Program-made: the position numbers and the translations under genes
Shown: positions 1-9,475 of the stretch, one piece after another
Numbering within the stretch: the stretch's first letter is position 1
Layout: the number at the start of each line of letters is the position of its first letter
NCBI RefSeq assembly: GCF_013408245.1
Contig: NZ_JACBYS010000001.1
Location: 2,542,001-2,606,000 of the forward strand
Length of the DNA stretch: 64,000 nucleotides
Origin: Duganella sp. 1224
GTDB taxonomy: Bacteria; Pseudomonadota; Gammaproteobacteria; Burkholderiales; Burkholderiaceae_D
Reading direction: 5' to 3'
The notes under the pieces: model-generated
Databases searched by the model: none
The model's input: only the letters and a program-made list of their open reading frames with translations
Told to the model about the DNA's origin: nothing

Positions 1-2
1 GC

Positions 3-3000
3 TGGGCAGACTGGGCAAACGTGGCGAACCCGCCGCTGCCAGGGGCGCTTTTCAGTTCGGCCATCGAAGAGGCAAAGCGCAAGCTCGGTTCCCGCCTCAT
101 AAAGTCTTCTGCAGGGCTGATCGTGATCGCGGCAGATTCTACGGACGAAGCGTTGGCATTCATCGCCCAGTGCTTAGGCCCCGATGGTGGCCCGGAACTG
201 TTCCCCTTCCGGGACCGCGTTCTGGTGTTCGACAAAGTGGGGGTCTTGCCACGACTGGCCGAAGGAGCAAAGTCCTTTATACCGGTCATCCATTCACGGG
301 ATGTCGAGGTGGAATTCGCGCCGTATGCCGGCCAGATGCACGCCTTCGTCGTGTATCCAAGAAATTCGGTCAATGCTGAGCCCGACATCATTCTCGAGCC
401 GGTCGGCTTCGAAACCTTTGAGTCCGCGCTGAAAAGTGTCGGCAAGAACCGTGACGAGATCAAGAACCTGGCGAATGAATCGGGAAGGTCTTTGACCGTG
501 CTTCGTCGTCGGCTAGCGACCGTCCATGCGGTGCGGATGCCACTGTGGACCACGCAGCAACACGCATCGGAGAATCTCATCGCGTTTATGCTGGTAGGTG
601 CATGGCATGTGCTCAACGAGACCGACAAGGCCGGGCTGTCACTGATGGCCGGAGACCGAAACTTCGAAGAGCTGGAGAAAGACTGCCAGCGCTTGGTCCA
701 ATTGAACGACGCACCTGTCTGGTCCATTGGCACATATCGCGGCGTGGTCTCCAAGATCGACCTGCTTTACGCCATTGCTCCTAACGTAACGAGCGAAAAC
801 CTGAAGCGCTACTTCGACGTCGCGCGAATGGTGCTTGGTGAGGATGATCCATCTCTTGACCTTGATGAGGACCAGCGTTGGGCTGCCTCTATCCGAGGCA
901 AGACCCGGGAGTTCTCCCCAACGTTCCGCCAGGGGATTTCAGAAACGCTCGTACTCTTAGCCGTCCACGGCGTAGGCCTATTCAAGGGACGCCTCGGTAT
1001 CGATACGGAGGTGGAGGCGACCAAGGTAGTACGCGAACTGCTGACTCCGCTGACCACGCGCATCCTCGAGGCCAATGACCGGGACCTACCTCTCTACGCC
1101 GAAGCGGCACCGGCCGAGTTCCTCGCAATCATTGACCGCGATCTTAAAGCGGAAAACCCCGCAGTCTTTGGCCTCCTACGCCCTGCAGGGACGGGCATGT
1201 TCGGTAGTCCCAGCCGGACAGGCCTGCTCTGGGCGTTGGAGGGATTGGCATGGAATGTGGAGACCCTCCCTCGCGCCGCGCTGATCCTTGCAAGGCTCGC
1301 TCAAATTGAGATCAATGACAACTGGGTGAATAAACCTGAAAATTCTCTGGAAGCCATATTCCGAGCCTGGATGCCCCAAACGGCGGCCAGCAACGAAGAG
1401 CGGCTAGAGTTGATGAAAACGCTTTTCGTAAAATTCCCCAGTGTCGCCTGGAAAATTTGCGTCGCACAGTTCGGCAATAATCATCAGATCGGGCATCACA
1501 GCCACAAACCGACGTGGCGGCCAGATGGCTACGGTCATGGCGAGCCTTTCCCGACATGGGGTCCCATCCTGGAGTTCAAGGCCGAGATGGTCAAACTGGC
1601 GCTTACGCAGACCAGCTACACGGTCTCGATGCTTTGCGATCTTATCGACCGGCTCCACGCCCTCTTAGAAGTCGACCAATCCCGCGTGTGGGAACTTGTC
1701 GAGACCTGGGCAGGGACCGCCAATGATCGGGACAAGGTAACGTTACGCGAAAAAATCCGCACCTCTACGCTGTCCCGGCGGGCGGCATTGCGAGCCAAGA
1801 AGAATGGTGCGCCGTCCCAGATTGCAACCATCGCGAAAGGCGTATATGCCGCACTCGAGCCGAGCAACCTGGCTGACAAGCACGCATGGCTATTCAAAAA
1901 CTCATGGATTGAAGAGTCGGCCGACGAGCTAGAAGACATTGATAACATGGATTTCGAAGAGCGCGACAGGCGCATCCGCGACCAGCGAGTTGGTGCTTTA
2001 CTGGAAATTAACGAGAAACAAGGAATAGGTGGCCTGCTCGACCTCGCAATTCATAGCGGGGCACCGGGAATTATCGGTTCCCTTTCTGTCGACCGAGTGC
2101 TGAATACGGAGAAGTTGCTTGCGCTCGTTGAGCTCGCTTATCAGCAAATGCTCCAAAGCGGCCCCGCTGCTCGCGCCTCGGAATGGTTAATACAAGGCAT
2201 TTTCGGCGCAATTTCGGACGATGCGGAGCGCGATGCATTCCTCAGGTCCGTCATTGCAGCCGTAGGTTCCGAAAACGCGATTCGTGTTCTGATGCTTGCA
2301 CCATTCGGTAAGGCCACTTGGACGTTGGTCGGATCACATGGTGAGGCTGCTGAGACTCAGTATTGGAAGGAAATCATTCCTGGTTGGCTGCACGAATCCC
2401 CGGTCGAATTGGCGAAGGCAGCCGACATGTTAATGAACGCCAAGCGACCGCGGGCTGCGTTCGCGCTCGCCAAGCACTCGCCTGAGAAGCTGCCGATACG
2501 CACGCTTGTCCAGCTACTCACGGCCATGTCACAAAGTGGTGATGACAAACCGGGCGAATACCTACTTGAACACTACCACGTAGAAAAAGCATTCGAGTGC
2601 ATCGATCAGTCTGCCGAGCTGTCACTTGAGCAAAAAGCTGGGCTTGAGTTTGCGTACATTGATGTACTGGACCGCGCTTGGGATCGGCACGCAAAGTCCA
2701 TGATCCCCAACCTGGAGCGTTACATAGAAGACCATCCGGAAGTTCTGGTCCAGGCCATCGTCTGGACCTACAAGCGCAAGGATCGCGCCGAAGACCCTCC
2801 ACAATTCAAAGTGGAAGCCGACAAGGCCCAAGCGATGGCGGAGCGTGGCTACAAGCTCATTCAGGCGTTGAAGCGAATCCCAGGAAGCGACGAGCACGGT
2901 GACGTAGATTTTGACCGGCTTGCAAAATGGGTTGGCACAGTTCGGAAATCCTGCGCTGAACTTTCCAGAGCCGGGGTCGCTGACCTTATGCTCGGAGAGC

Positions 3001-3317
3001 TCCTTGCATCTGCGCCGGCCGGAAAGGACGGCACCTGGCCTTGCGAGGCGGTAAGGCGTGTCATGGAAGACATCCAGTCCGAAGACATGATGCGCGGAGC
3101 GCACACCGGTGTCTACAACTCCCGCGGGGTACACACTCGAGGCCCCGGTGGAGACCAGGAGCGGCAGTTGGCCGAGAAGTACAGGAAATTGGCCCAGCAA
3201 ATCCGCGCCTCGTCGCCGTACGTGGCATCTGAGCTTCTCCTGAGGCTGACCGATACCTACGAGAGGGAGGCCGTGCGGGAGGACACCGAGGAGCAAATCA
3301 ATCGACGCCTCCGGTAG
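3..3317 (+). CDS. Large defence-island-type protein, 5'-partial; possibly the C-terminal part of a STAND-like NTPase
   Basis: The frame is open from the left window edge to the TAG at 3317. The first possible start inside the window is a GTG at 21, so the true start is probably upstream and at least 1,105 codons are present. I see no Walker A or B motif in the visible part. Conspicuous stretches are a block ending in GRSLTVLRRRL (about residue 155 from the GTG) and long helical, TPR-like sequence to the C-terminus. From memory, unverified, these resemble very large uncharacterised proteins of defence islands, some of which carry an N-terminal effector and a STAND ATPase; those domains would lie outside the window. 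The next gene neighbourhood is restriction systems, which fits defence. GC content is visibly lower than in the core genes to the right. Function is inference only. Confidence 0.6.
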   Translation, partial: WADWANVANPPLPGALFSSAIEEAKRKLGSRLIKSSAGLIVIAADSTDEALAFIAQCLGPDGGPELFPFRDRVLVFDKVGVLPRLAEGAKSFIPVIHSRDVEVEFAPYAGQMHAFVVYPRNSVNAEPDIILEPVGFETFESALKSVGKNRDEIKNLANESGRSLTVLRRRLATVHAVRMPLWTTQQHASENLIAFMLVGAWHVLNETDKAGLSLMAGDRNFEELEKDCQRLVQLNDAPVWSIGTYRGVVSKIDLLYAIAPNVTSENLKRYFDVARMVLGEDDPSLDLDEDQRWAASIRGKTREFSPTFRQGISETLVLLAVHGVGLFKGRLGIDTEVEATKVVRELLTPLTTRILEANDRDLPLYAEAAPAEFLAIIDRDLKAENPAVFGLLRPAGTGMFGSPSRTGLLWALEGLAWNVETLPRAALILARLAQIEINDNWVNKPENSLEAIFRAWMPQTAASNEERLELMKTLFVKFPSVAWKICVAQFGNNHQIGHHSHKPTWRPDGYGHGEPFPTWGPILEFKAEMVKLALTQTSYTVSMLCDLIDRLHALLEVDQSRVWELVETWAGTANDRDKVTLREKIRTSTLSRRAALRAKKNGAPSQIATIAKGVYAALEPSNLADKHAWLFKNSWIEESADELEDIDNMDFEERDRRIRDQRVGALLEINEKQGIGGLLDLAIHSGAPGIIGSLSVDRVLNTEKLLALVELAYQQMLQSGPAARASEWLIQGIFGAISDDAERDAFLRSVIAAVGSENAIRVLMLAPFGKATWTLVGSHGEAAETQYWKEIIPGWLHESPVELAKAADMLMNAKRPRAAFALAKHSPEKLPIRTLVQLLTAMSQSGDDKPGEYLLEHYHVEKAFECIDQSAELSLEQKAGLEFAYIDVLDRAWDRHAKSMIPNLERYIEDHPEVLVQAIVWTYKRKDRAEDPPQFKVEADKAQAMAERGYKLIQALKRIPGSDEHGDVDFDRLAKWVGTVRKSCAELSRAGVADLMLGELLASAPAGKDGTWPCEAVRRVMEDIQSEDMMRGAHTGVYNSRGVHTRGPGGDQERQLAEKYRKLAQQIRASSPYVASELLLRLTDTYEREAVREDTEEQINRRLR

Positions 3318-3330
3318 GCTCGTCGTCGAC

Positions 3331-3356
3331 TCCGACAACACCGCCTGGTTGTCGGA
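3331..3356. other. Hairpin just after the large ORF
   Basis: Perfect inverted repeat with 9-bp arms (TCCGACAAC and GTTGTCGGA) around an 8-nt loop, 14 nt after the stop codon of the large ORF. There is no T-run after it, so it may act as a 3'-end structure rather than a classical intrinsic terminator. The rest of 3357-3529 shows nothing recognisable. Confidence 0.45.
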
Positions 3357-3529
3357 CACGCGGAGCGGCTGAACGAACAGTAGCAGTCAGCCTAGTTGGC
3401 GCTTTTAGGGAGGGCCACCCTTACTGAGAGGAAGGGCCAGCCTCCTAGGCTAAAGCAAAAGCTAAAGCAAGATCGCCCCTTCGCCCTCACCCCCCACGCC
3501 GTTGGGGGCTTTGGCCCGGTAGTCTTTAC

Positions 3530-3553
3530 GATGGTGTCCCACCGAGTGGTGTA
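3530..3553 (+). repeat. Left terminal inverted repeat of the IS
   Basis: Begins GATGGTGTCCC and ends TGGTGTA. It pairs with the reverse complement of 4896-4919, with four mismatches clustered in the middle. Confidence 0.7.
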
Positions 3554-3666
3554 TGAAGACTGCGCCGGAACCGGCGTTTAGGAAGGCTGCCTGAAGGGGC
3601 GGTCATTGTGATTCTTAAGGTAAATTTGGGTTTGCGAAGACTCAACTCAACCAATAGGAAGCCACA

Positions 3667-4862
3667 ATGACCACCGCCACTATCGCATTTTCTGAGCTCG
3701 CCGAAAAGGGAGCAGACGCAGATTTCATTCGCCAGACCCTGCAGCATGCGCTGCAACGTCTCATGGAGATGGATGCCGAGGCGCTGTGCCGGGCTGCTTA
3801 CGGCGAGCGGACTGATGAGCGTATCAACAGCCGCAATGGCTACCGCGATCGAGCGTACGAGACACGGGCCGGCAAGGTAGACCTGAAGATTCCCAAGTTA
3901 CGCAGCGGTACCTATTACCCAGGCTTCCTGGAGCCGCGCCGTACCGCCGAGAAAGCCCTCACGGCCGTGATTCAGGAAGCCTACATTCAGGGCATCTCCA
4001 CCCGCTCGGTCGATGAGCTGGTCAAGGCCATGGGCATGAGTGGCGTGTCGAAAAGCCAGGTTTCACGACTGTGCGAGGAGATTGACGAGCGGGTTCACGC
4101 CTTCCTGAAGCGCCCCATCGAGGGCGACTGGCCTTACCTCTGGATCGATGCCACCTACGTCAAATCCCGCGAAGGTGGGCGCGTCGTGTCCGTAGCAGTA
4201 ATAATCGCAGTTGCCGTTAATACCGACGGTGTGCGCGAGATTCTTGGCGTTGCCACTGGCGCATCCGAGGCCGAAACTTTCTGGACCAATTTCCTGCGCA
4301 GTCTGACCCGCCGCGGCCTGCGTGGCGTGAAGCTGGTCATTTCAGATGCCCACGAGGGGCTTAAGCAGCTGCCAGCAAGGTTTTAAAGACCAGTTGGCAG
4401 CGCTGCCGCGTCCACTTCATCCGCAACGCCTTGGCCCATGTCGGAAAGGGGCAGCGCCAGGCGGTACTGGCAATGATCAACACGATCTTTGTGCAGGAAA
4501 CGGCGGAAGCGGCCGCTGGTCAGTGGCGCATCGCGGCCGACCAACTACGCGCCAAGTTCCCCAAACTGGCCGCCATGATGGACGATGCCGAAAGCGAGGT
4601 ACTAACCTTCATGAGTTTTCCGCGCGCGCACCGAACACAAATCCATAGCACCAATCCCTTGGAGCGCTTGAACGCCGAAGTCAAACGGCGCACCAACGTG
4701 GTCGGCATTTTCCCCAACGACCGCGCCATCGTGCGTCTGGTGGGCGCCATGATGCTGGAGCAGAATGACGAATGGTCGCTGCAGCGGCGCTACATGCAGC
4801 TTGAAGGATTACAAAGCTTGAGCGACAATCAGTCTGCACGGCTCTCTGCCGTGATCAACTAA
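3667..4862 (+). pseudogene. IS256-family (Mutator) transposase, frameshifted
   Basis: DDE transposase that would catalyse copy/paste movement of the element. The first part (3667-4386, 239 aa) contains the zinc-finger-like and insertion-domain region and two catalytic aspartates: D161 in LWIDATYVK and D227 in [10 protein letters not shown]. The second part (in frame with 4431-4862) contains the catalytic glutamate region NPLERLNAEVKRR. After CTT AAG at 4360-4365 the reading frame shifts by one base. Restoring a single G there rejoins the expected reading ...[19 protein letters not shown]..., giving about 398 residues, the usual length for the family. IS256 elements normally use one ORF without programmed frameshifting, so this is most simply a one-base deletion inactivating the enzyme. 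The start ATG follows AGGAAGCCACA, a fair ribosome site. Confidence 0.88.
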
Positions 4863-4895
4863 CCGGGGACCCAGCCCCTTGAGAATCACTTCTCG

Positions 4896-4919
4896 TACAC
4901 CACTTCTGGGGACACCATC
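4896..4919 (-). repeat. Right terminal inverted repeat of the IS
   Basis: Read on the minus strand it begins GATGGTGTCCCC and ends AGTGGTGTA, matching the left end at 20 of 24 positions. Confidence 0.7.
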
Positions 4920-5014
4920 CAGATACAGATCACGACCACCTCACCGCTCCCAATGAACGTGGACGATGATGCAAAACTGCGACTAGATGGCGTCATGACG
5001 CGTGCGTTCCTGTT

Positions 5015-6325
5015 CTACGCAACAAAGATCGATTCCAGTTGCAGGAATGCTGGGAGCATCAGACGACGCTCCTTAAGGCAAAACGGAAGTACCCAAAGAC
5101 GCATCCCGCTGGCCTTCGGAAAATCAAAAACGGGCAGCGCGTGGTCGAATGCATCCGTTCTGGGGTAGATCAACACAACATCCCCGGTGCCATCCAGATA
5201 ACTCAATCCATAGGCTTGCAGCTGGTAAAAGTCGCTCTGGGACAAACCGTATTTGTCCGTTCCGTTCGCCTTCAGGCTATCAAGCAGCTTCCACTTGGTG
5301 TCGAGCACCAGTAAATCTCTATCTAAATCCCGAATCAGCAAATCTGGCTTCAACCGAAACCAATTCTGTTCGCGGTGGCGAACCAAGTGATGACTGCGTG
5401 CCTGGGTCTTCAAGATAAGAGTTGGGGCCAGCTGCCGTACAAGATGCTTGGCCACATACGCTTCAAAGACGGCCTCCATCGGAAACAGCAATGATGGAGC
5501 GGTGTGGCGCCCCGAGCCCGTCAGCGGAGATTCTTCGTTCAAGATGAGGCGTGCCCAAGCAAGGGCATCGACGTAGTAGCCCATGCCTCTGTCCAGGCGC
5601 ACCTGCTGGAAATCGATTCGTGTTTGCGTGGAAGGCGGAACTTCCGCAAAAACGAAATCCAACTCTCGGGCCAGCTGCTGGCTGGCCGGCGTTCCAGTCA
5701 GAATCACCACGCGCCGTAACGCAGCGTGCAGTAGTCGGTTTTCTGGTCGGTCCGTCGAATACTCATCGTGCTCGGTGAAAAAGCGGTCTGCCCGGAACAG
5801 GTTCTGCCGCAAGTGTGGCGACATTAGGAGCTTGCCACGCAAGGCAAACAAGTTGTCTTGCCGTTGGCGATAGTCACTCCGAAGCCCACGCTTGACGACG
5901 TGCTCGACAGCACGTAGAAACTCGCTGATGAAAATTTCCAGTAGCGGCATCCGCGCCGCACAAAGTTGGGCTCTATTGGTCAACACGTGCCGAAAGCCAT
6001 GCAGACAGCACAGCATTTCAATCAGCAACTGACGCGCCTCGACCGCACCGCCACCGATGGCCTTACCGACTTTCGGCAGCACTTCTATCTGGTAACCGTC
6101 CGGCGCACGAATGACGCCGACAAAGCTGGTCACCTGGATAACACGGCGCCCACGACGCTGGGCCAAACGCAGCCAAGCGGCATCTCCCGCGTCTGCAGCG
6201 CGCAGGCATTGCTCCTCAAGCCAGCCAAATACGCTGGCCGGAACCAGGTGCACACCATCGATACCAGAGAAGTCCGCCCCAACTGCTACCAGGGCGTCAA
6301 ACTCGTAAATCGTCAAGCCATTCAT
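5015..6325 (-). CDS. mcrC: McrC-like nuclease subunit of an McrBC type IV restriction system
   Basis: 436 aa, close to the usual McrC length. McrC is the endonuclease subunit that joins an McrB NTPase ring to cut modified DNA. The N-terminal half carries the family's conserved features (FVGVIR...IEVLPKV around 68-86, and ALRGKLL plus the DEYSTDRPENRLLH block at 187-200). The C-terminal half holds a PD-(D/E)xK nuclease core: P327-D328 in RLKPDLLI and D342-x-K344 in LVLDTKWK. Its ATG overlaps the mcrB stop as TGATG, suggesting coupled translation; it is the last gene of the island operon. Family assignment is firm; which modified base is recognised is set by McrB and is unknown. Confidence 0.92.
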   Translation of the reverse strand: MNGLTIYEFDALVAVGADFSGIDGVHLVPASVFGWLEEQCLRAADAGDAAWLRLAQRRGRRVIQVTSFVGVIRAPDGYQIEVLPKVGKAIGGGAVEARQLLIEMLCCLHGFRHVLTNRAQLCAARMPLLEIFISEFLRAVEHVVKRGLRSDYRQRQDNLFALRGKLLMSPHLRQNLFRADRFFTEHDEYSTDRPENRLLHAALRRVVILTGTPASQQLARELDFVFAEVPPSTQTRIDFQQVRLDRGMGYYVDALAWARLILNEESPLTGSGRHTAPSLLFPMEAVFEAYVAKHLVRQLAPTLILKTQARSHHLVRHREQNWFRLKPDLLIRDLDRDLLVLDTKWKLLDSLKANGTDKYGLSQSDFYQLQAYGLSYLDGTGDVVLIYPRTDAFDHALPVFDFPKASGMRLWVLPFCLKERRLMLPAFLQLESIFVA

Positions 6326-8706
6326 CAGGCTGGAAGTGTCTGATAGATGCCGATGTAGGCGTCCGGGTTGGTGAATGACGCATCCTGAACCACGTAGCGC
6401 GGCTTGGTGGCATAGGTGTCCAGGCTGTGATCGCTGCCGAACAAGCGCGCCAGATCCTCTTCATGATCCTGGCTTTCAATCACAAACCGAGCCGCCTCGA
6501 GCTTCTGGTTGTCTGCCAGCACAAGCCGGATTTTTTGCCAGTCCTCGAAGAAGTATTCCTCGAGCAAGGGGACGATGCGATTACTGAAGACCTGCGACAG
6601 CGCCACGAGCCGTTCGTCTCCGTCAGGAACTTGCGCAAGCGATGTGAAGTAAGCATGACCGATGCAATGATCTCGGTCGTAAAGCGCCTCGACTCGCTGA
6701 TTGATGACAGACAGCATTCGAGGGATGTCGATCACCTGCCCACCCAATGTCACCCGCAGACCAAAAAGTGGCGCACCCGCCTCATCACGAGCATCGGGCA
6801 GCACAGGTACAAAGTCGAACCTGCGACGCAGCGCCGTATCCAGCAGGGCAAGCGACCGATCCGCTGTGTTCATCGTGCCGATGATGTCAACGTTGGGTGG
6901 TACCGAGAATGACTCGCCCGAGTACGGCAACGTAACCGAGATGGTGTTTTCAGCACCCTCTCGCTTGTCCGGTTCGATCAATGTGATCAGTTCGCCGAAA
7001 ATCTTGCTGATGTTACCCCGGTTGATCTCGTCAATGACCATGGCAAAGCGCTGCTCCGGTGCGAGGCGTGCCTTGCGGCACAGGTCCTTGAATGCGCCTG
7101 GGCGTATTTCGTACTTGATCGCACCCGAGCCAGTATCGTCATCTAGCACCGGACGCAGGCCTTCCACGAACTCCTCATAGCCGTACGATTGATGGAACGT
7201 GACAAAACTGTAGTGACGAAGGATTTCCGAAGACTGAGCGCCAGCCCGGTACTCCTTGAGTAAGGCAACGAGGTCGGCGCAGGCTTCTTCCCATTCACCG
7301 GTCAGTTGCCAAACAGACTCCTCGCTTTTGTCAAATACCTGCGGGCTAAAGCGCAGCCTCTGTTTGACAGACGTGGATTCATCAACCGTACGTTCTTGCA
7401 GTGTCGTCCAGATTGTCTGTCGCAGGTTCTCCTTGCGGCCTTTTGCCATCGCCAGCGCACCGATGAAGGGATGCCCCAATAGCTGGCTCACGTTGGCCTT
7501 GCCGCCAAGGTCGATCAACGCAAGGACTGCAGCTTCCCACCATTTCAGCGGAGCAATCCTGTCAGCGATAAATTGGCTCTGCCATTCCGCCGTAGACACC
7601 GAGGTCATCGCCTGCTCATAGTCCCGCCGGAGCAATTTAGAAACTTCGTATGTCTTGCCGGTCCCGGGCGGCCCGTAGTAGATGCGATTGAAGGCTTGCG
7701 TGACAGCGGCGTCCATTGGTGGCTCCTCGTCATCGGACTCCTCGTCCGACTCCGTCGGATCATCCCGAAGTTGATCTGGCCACAGACCTGGGCGTTCGGT
7801 TTCCAACACCAACCACTCGTCCAGCGTTTCACGCTCGGAGACCAAGGCGGCTTCAATTTTCGCCACCAGATCATCGATCAGTAGCTCCCGGTTCAACTTG
7901 GGCACGGCACCGACATCACGTGTCCAGGATATCTTTCGGGTGCGGGTCCCACGGATCACACCGAGCACGCCGATCGCACGCTCACTGCCTGGGTTCTTGC
8001 GGCCAAAGCGCACCTGAATTCCTTTGCCCAAATGCCACCAATCTAGCCCCGCCGCGTGAACAACTCTGGCCAGCCGGCAAAACGTAGCCTTGTCCTGCGC
8101 CGACCAAGAAGCCCGGAAGGTTTTGAAGACAGGCTTGCCATCGAAGTGCTTGAGCAGATCTTCGTCGCTGAGCTTTTCCGCCAAATCCAGCTTTGTCACC
8201 ACCTCGTCAAAACGGAAGCGGAATTTGCGAATGGCCTCGATGCTCCAATCGACTAATTCAGCCAGCGATTTACCCAGCCCTTCTGATGCCGGAAGCATAG
8301 CGACGATGGGCGACGCGTTGTCGTAGGCGCCGCGTAGTGCAAGGTAGTCACGACGCACAGGCGCGCCCTCATCAAGCGCGACAGTGTCGATCTTGACCAC
8401 AAAGCCATCATCAGCCCCAATCCCCACGGTATAAGCCAGTTCCTTGGGGGAATCCGCTGCCGGGTAGATGCGTGCCCAGTTGTATGGCAAGAAGGAATTC
8501 GCCTGACTGGTCGGGCGTTTGCGAACCTTAACCACACCCGTCGGGAACAACTTGGTCTTCACCTCGTTGGCCCAAGCCTCGGTGACCTCGTAGGCCTTCT
8601 TCAACTCTTCGTAGGCGCGGTTCTGCTCGGGGTTGGATTCATCGCGCTTTTGCCCCTTCCACTTGTTCAGCAGTTTGAAGTGGTCACTGGTGAAATAGTC
8701 CGCCAT
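6325..8706 (-). CDS. mcrB: McrB-like AAA+ NTPase with a non-classical N-terminal domain
   Basis: 793 aa AAA+ motor of an McrBC system. The AAA+ part shows Walker A GPPGTGKT (345-352), Walker B MVIDEINRGN (556-565) and the McrB hallmark MNTADRS (about 612-618) followed by an arginine-rich RRRF segment. About 200 residues separate Walker A and B, including what looks like a small helical insertion (about 385-490). Residues 1-310 precede an acidic linker (about 312-330, rich in D and E) and do not look like the DUF3578-type DNA-binding domain of E. coli McrB; I do not recognise this region, which should decide target specificity. The gene lies 6 nt after the YgjP-like peptidase gene and overlaps mcrC by one base, so it belongs to the same operon as the type I system. 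Confidence 0.9.
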   Translation of the reverse strand: MADYFTSDHFKLLNKWKGQKRDESNPEQNRAYEELKKAYEVTEAWANEVKTKLFPTGVVKVRKRPTSQANSFLPYNWARIYPAADSPKELAYTVGIGADDGFVVKIDTVALDEGAPVRRDYLALRGAYDNASPIVAMLPASEGLGKSLAELVDWSIEAIRKFRFRFDEVVTKLDLAEKLSDEDLLKHFDGKPVFKTFRASWSAQDKATFCRLARVVHAAGLDWWHLGKGIQVRFGRKNPGSERAIGVLGVIRGTRTRKISWTRDVGAVPKLNRELLIDDLVAKIEAALVSERETLDEWLVLETERPGLWPDQLRDDPTESDEESDDEEPPMDAAVTQAFNRIYYGPPGTGKTYEVSKLLRRDYEQAMTSVSTAEWQSQFIADRIAPLKWWEAAVLALIDLGGKANVSQLLGHPFIGALAMAKGRKENLRQTIWTTLQERTVDESTSVKQRLRFSPQVFDKSEESVWQLTGEWEEACADLVALLKEYRAGAQSSEILRHYSFVTFHQSYGYEEFVEGLRPVLDDDTGSGAIKYEIRPGAFKDLCRKARLAPEQRFAMVIDEINRGNISKIFGELITLIEPDKREGAENTISVTLPYSGESFSVPPNVDIIGTMNTADRSLALLDTALRRRFDFVPVLPDARDEAGAPLFGLRVTLGGQVIDIPRMLSVINQRVEALYDRDHCIGHAYFTSLAQVPDGDERLVALSQVFSNRIVPLLEEYFFEDWQKIRLVLADNQKLEAARFVIESQDHEEDLARLFGSDHSLDTYATKPRYVVQDASFTNPDAYIGIYQTLPA

Positions 8707-8712
8707 GTTTTT

Positions 8713-9471
8713 TTATATTCCCTCAACATCAATTCCGTGTTCGGCCAGCCAGGCCCTTCGCTGCGCATAGTCGGGCATTGCACGCTCAACGCGCAGCCAG
8801 AAGGCAGGGTTGTGGTGCGGCTCGTGAAGGTGGGCAATCTCGTGCACCACCACATATTCCGCGATACGGGCAGGCAGCAAAATAGTCTTCCAGTGGAAGT
8901 ACAGCCAGTCGCCCTTTCCGCAAGAACCCCAGCGATAGCCGAGGTCCTGCACCTTCACGCCAGCCGGTGTCACCTCCATTCGTGACTGGTAATCGCCCAC
9001 CCGGCCCGACAGCCAGACCCGAGCCCTTTCGCTATACCAGCGGATGAAGTGCTCCCGTGCGCCTGCTTGCGCATCGTGACGCAGCGCAAAGCGACCATTC
9101 ACCAACTTCAGGGGCGTGTCTTGGTCACCGACCAATTTCAGCCGATGGCTGCGCCCCAGGTACAGGAAGCCCTCGCCACCAACAAACTCTTTGCGCGGCA
9201 CCTTGCGTAGTAGCCGATCCTTCTCAGCCAGTTTGGTGTAGATCCAGAAGCGCTTCTCGCTGACAAATTCGCGGAGTTGGTCGATGCCCACCTCGGGTGG
9301 CGCGCTCAGAATCAGTTCCCCCGTTCGTTCCACCGTGATTTGCATCGACCGGCGCCGGGCGCTGCGCCGTATCGTGAATTGCAAGTCGTCCACGTGGATA
9401 CTAGCCACGGCCTCAGCCTTGGCCGCAGGGCCATCCACGTGGCGGTTAGTAGATTTCAGGGGCGTCAGCAT
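8713..9471 (-). CDS. YgjP-like (DUF45) zinc metallopeptidase associated with type I restriction
   Basis: 252 aa. The C-terminal half contains the zinc-peptidase motif HEIAH (210-214) with a further histidine pair in EPHHNPAFW (219-220) and the family's YRWGSC segment (179-184), the signature of the YgjP/DUF45 M48-type group. Such genes commonly sit directly beside hsdR in type I operons, as here: 4 nt after hsdR and 6 nt before mcrB. The substrate is not known; turnover or quality control of the restriction subunit is a possibility, not shown. The start chosen is the ORF's first codon; an internal start is possible because the first 25 residues look poorly conserved. Confidence 0.85.
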   Translation of the reverse strand: MLTPLKSTNRHVDGPAAKAEAVASIHVDDLQFTIRRSARRRSMQITVERTGELILSAPPEVGIDQLREFVSEKRFWIYTKLAEKDRLLRKVPRKEFVGGEGFLYLGRSHRLKLVGDQDTPLKLVNGRFALRHDAQAGAREHFIRWYSERARVWLSGRVGDYQSRMEVTPAGVKVQDLGYRWGSCGKGDWLYFHWKTILLPARIAEYVVVHEIAHLHEPHHNPAFWLRVERAMPDYAQRRAWLAEHGIDVEGI

Positions 9472-9475
9472 GGCT

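Larger units (their letters stand above)
3530..4919 (+). mobile_element. IS256-family insertion sequence with defective transposase
   Basis: About 1.39 kb bounded by imperfect 24-bp terminal inverted repeats (20 of 24 matches) starting GATGGTGTCCC. It contains one Mutator/IS256-type transposase reading frame interrupted by a frameshift. It sits between the 3' ends of the large ORF (+) and mcrC (-), so it does not break either gene. I looked for an 8-9 bp target duplication: left flank GTCTTTAC and right flank CAGATACA do not match, so the exact ends or the insertion history are uncertain. Confidence 0.8.

Noticed and set aside
3522-4927. Target-site duplication of the IS
   Set aside because: The 8 bp on each side of the inverted repeats differ (GTCTTTAC versus CAGATACA).
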